Shown piece after piece: positions 63,684-64,000 of a stretch of 64,000 nt of DNA. Position 1 is the first letter of the stretch; the number at the start of each line of letters is the position of its first letter. This DNA comes from Methanocalculus natronophilus (GTDB lineage: Archaea; Halobacteriota; Methanomicrobia; Methanomicrobiales; Methanocorpusculaceae), in assembly GCF_038751955.1 (NCBI RefSeq), contig NZ_JBCEXH010000004.1, forward strand, positions 124,001 to 188,000, given 5' to 3'. Both the position numbers and the translations under genes were made by a program. Below the pieces are notes generated by a model. The model was given only the letters and a program-made list of their open reading frames with translations. It ran no database searches and had not been told where the DNA came from.

Positions 63684-63721
63684 ATGTTTGTATCGACGAA
63701 AATGCAAACAAAACTAAGAAC
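63674..63721 (+). promoter_or_regulatory. Hairpin burying the transposase start codon
   Basis: GTTCTTAGT (63674-63682) pairs with ACTAAGAAC (63713-63721), and inside it TGTTTG (63685-63690) pairs with CAAACA (63705-63710), leaving a GA/AA internal loop and a 14-base apical loop. ATG 63684 is within the stem; a second in-frame ATG (63702) is in the apical loop. Confidence 0.75.
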
Positions 63722-64000
63722 CAATGAACTTGAACCGAATGAGAATATATCCTTTCCTATCGGTACCCTTTACCTCGTTAAAAGGCTGTATGAAACCCTG
63801 AATCTCTCCCCTGTTTTCGGGAAACACAAGACGAGGGGTATCGATATCAACAATTTGCTTCAAGCCCTTGTCAGCTACAAAATGACGGATAACTTCAGCA
63901 TAAAGCGGTCTCACGAATGGATCTACCGGCCTGAAGTGCTCGACGAATTCAACCTTCCTGAATTCAGCGAACGAACACTCTACCGTGTCCTCGAAATTCT
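63684..64000 (+). mobile_element. IS1634-type transposase, 5' part (truncated by window edge)
   Basis: The N-terminal ~106 residues of a transposase: TKLRTNELEPNENISFPIGT, LYLVKRLYETLNLSPVFGKH, TRGIDINNLLQALVSYKMTD and FSIKRSHEWIYRPEVLDEF. This N-terminus matches IS1634-family transposases that I recall from Methanosarcina and other methanogens. The DDE catalytic core and the right terminal repeat are outside the window. The start at ATG 63684 lies inside a hairpin; ATG 63702 could be the true or secondary start. The element sits next to the HEPN gene and the degenerate repeat region. Confidence 0.85.

Overview
The window is a chromosome segment of a methanogenic euryarchaeon, most consistent with the order Methanomicrobiales; the genus cannot be fixed from the sequence alone. 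The evidence is a complete archaeal CODH/ACS operon (cdhABCDE), methanofuran-biosynthesis genes (mfnF, mfnD), a formate channel (fdhC), Sep-tRNA:Cys-tRNA synthase, TBP, TFS, archaeosortase A, the mre11-rad50-nurA-herA repair operon and many small proteins typical of this order. A GyrB/GyrA gyrase fits a mesophilic euryarchaeon. Most of the window is dense, moderately GC-rich coding sequence with short overlaps (ATGA, TAATG) and archaeal TATA boxes.

Layout. 1-15.3 kb: the end of a reductase gene, gyrBA, small conserved genes, a Hef-like helicase without nuclease, glyS, and a cooS-cupin-small CxxC protein operon divergent from a methyltransferase. 15.3-28.1 kb: a repeat-rich gap, an acyltransferase, then one long leftward transcription unit cdhA-B-C-D-E, a RACo-like corrinoid activator, a CooC-like ATPase and a QueG-like Fe-S protein. 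28-42 kb: a small membrane protein, tRNA-Gln, a flavodoxin-ferredoxin, thiI facing pscS, the double-strand-break repair operon, and fdhC. 42-61.2 kb: zinc-ribbon proteins, mfnF-mfnD, surE, rpiA, a regulator, tbp, acs, tfs, artA facing a CDP-alcohol phosphatidyltransferase, arfC-sppA, truD-pth2, bcp, a LigD-type phosphoesterase, a stand-alone condensation-domain protein with an HD hydrolase, a transglutaminase lipoprotein and an AroK-type kinase. 61.2-64 kb: a different landscape, with about 1.2 kb of non-coding degenerate repeats, a COG2865-like gene fragment, an AT-rich HEPN-domain gene and the start of an IS1634-type transposase that runs off the window.

How the genes work together. The cdh operon, its RACo-like and CooC-like maturation genes, the separate CooS enzyme and the AMP-forming acetyl-CoA synthetase form a carbon module: CO/CO2 and methyl groups to acetyl-CoA, CO oxidation, and acetate activation. 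fdhC and the mfn genes link to formate import and to the CO2-reducing methanogenesis cofactor. ThiI and SepCysS are both tRNA-dependent sulfur enzymes. artA and the phospholipid headgroup synthase form a plausible protein-lipidation pair.

The least explained parts are: a tandem pair of identical-stem palindromes and a dispersed, non-coding repeat found at about 15.3 and 58.7 kb; a 29-bp direct repeat upstream of cooS; the cooS-cupin-CxxC operon; the free condensation domain; and the HEPN/IS island at the right edge, whose transposase start codon is buried in a strong hairpin. No CRISPR array, rRNA gene or integrase attachment site was seen.
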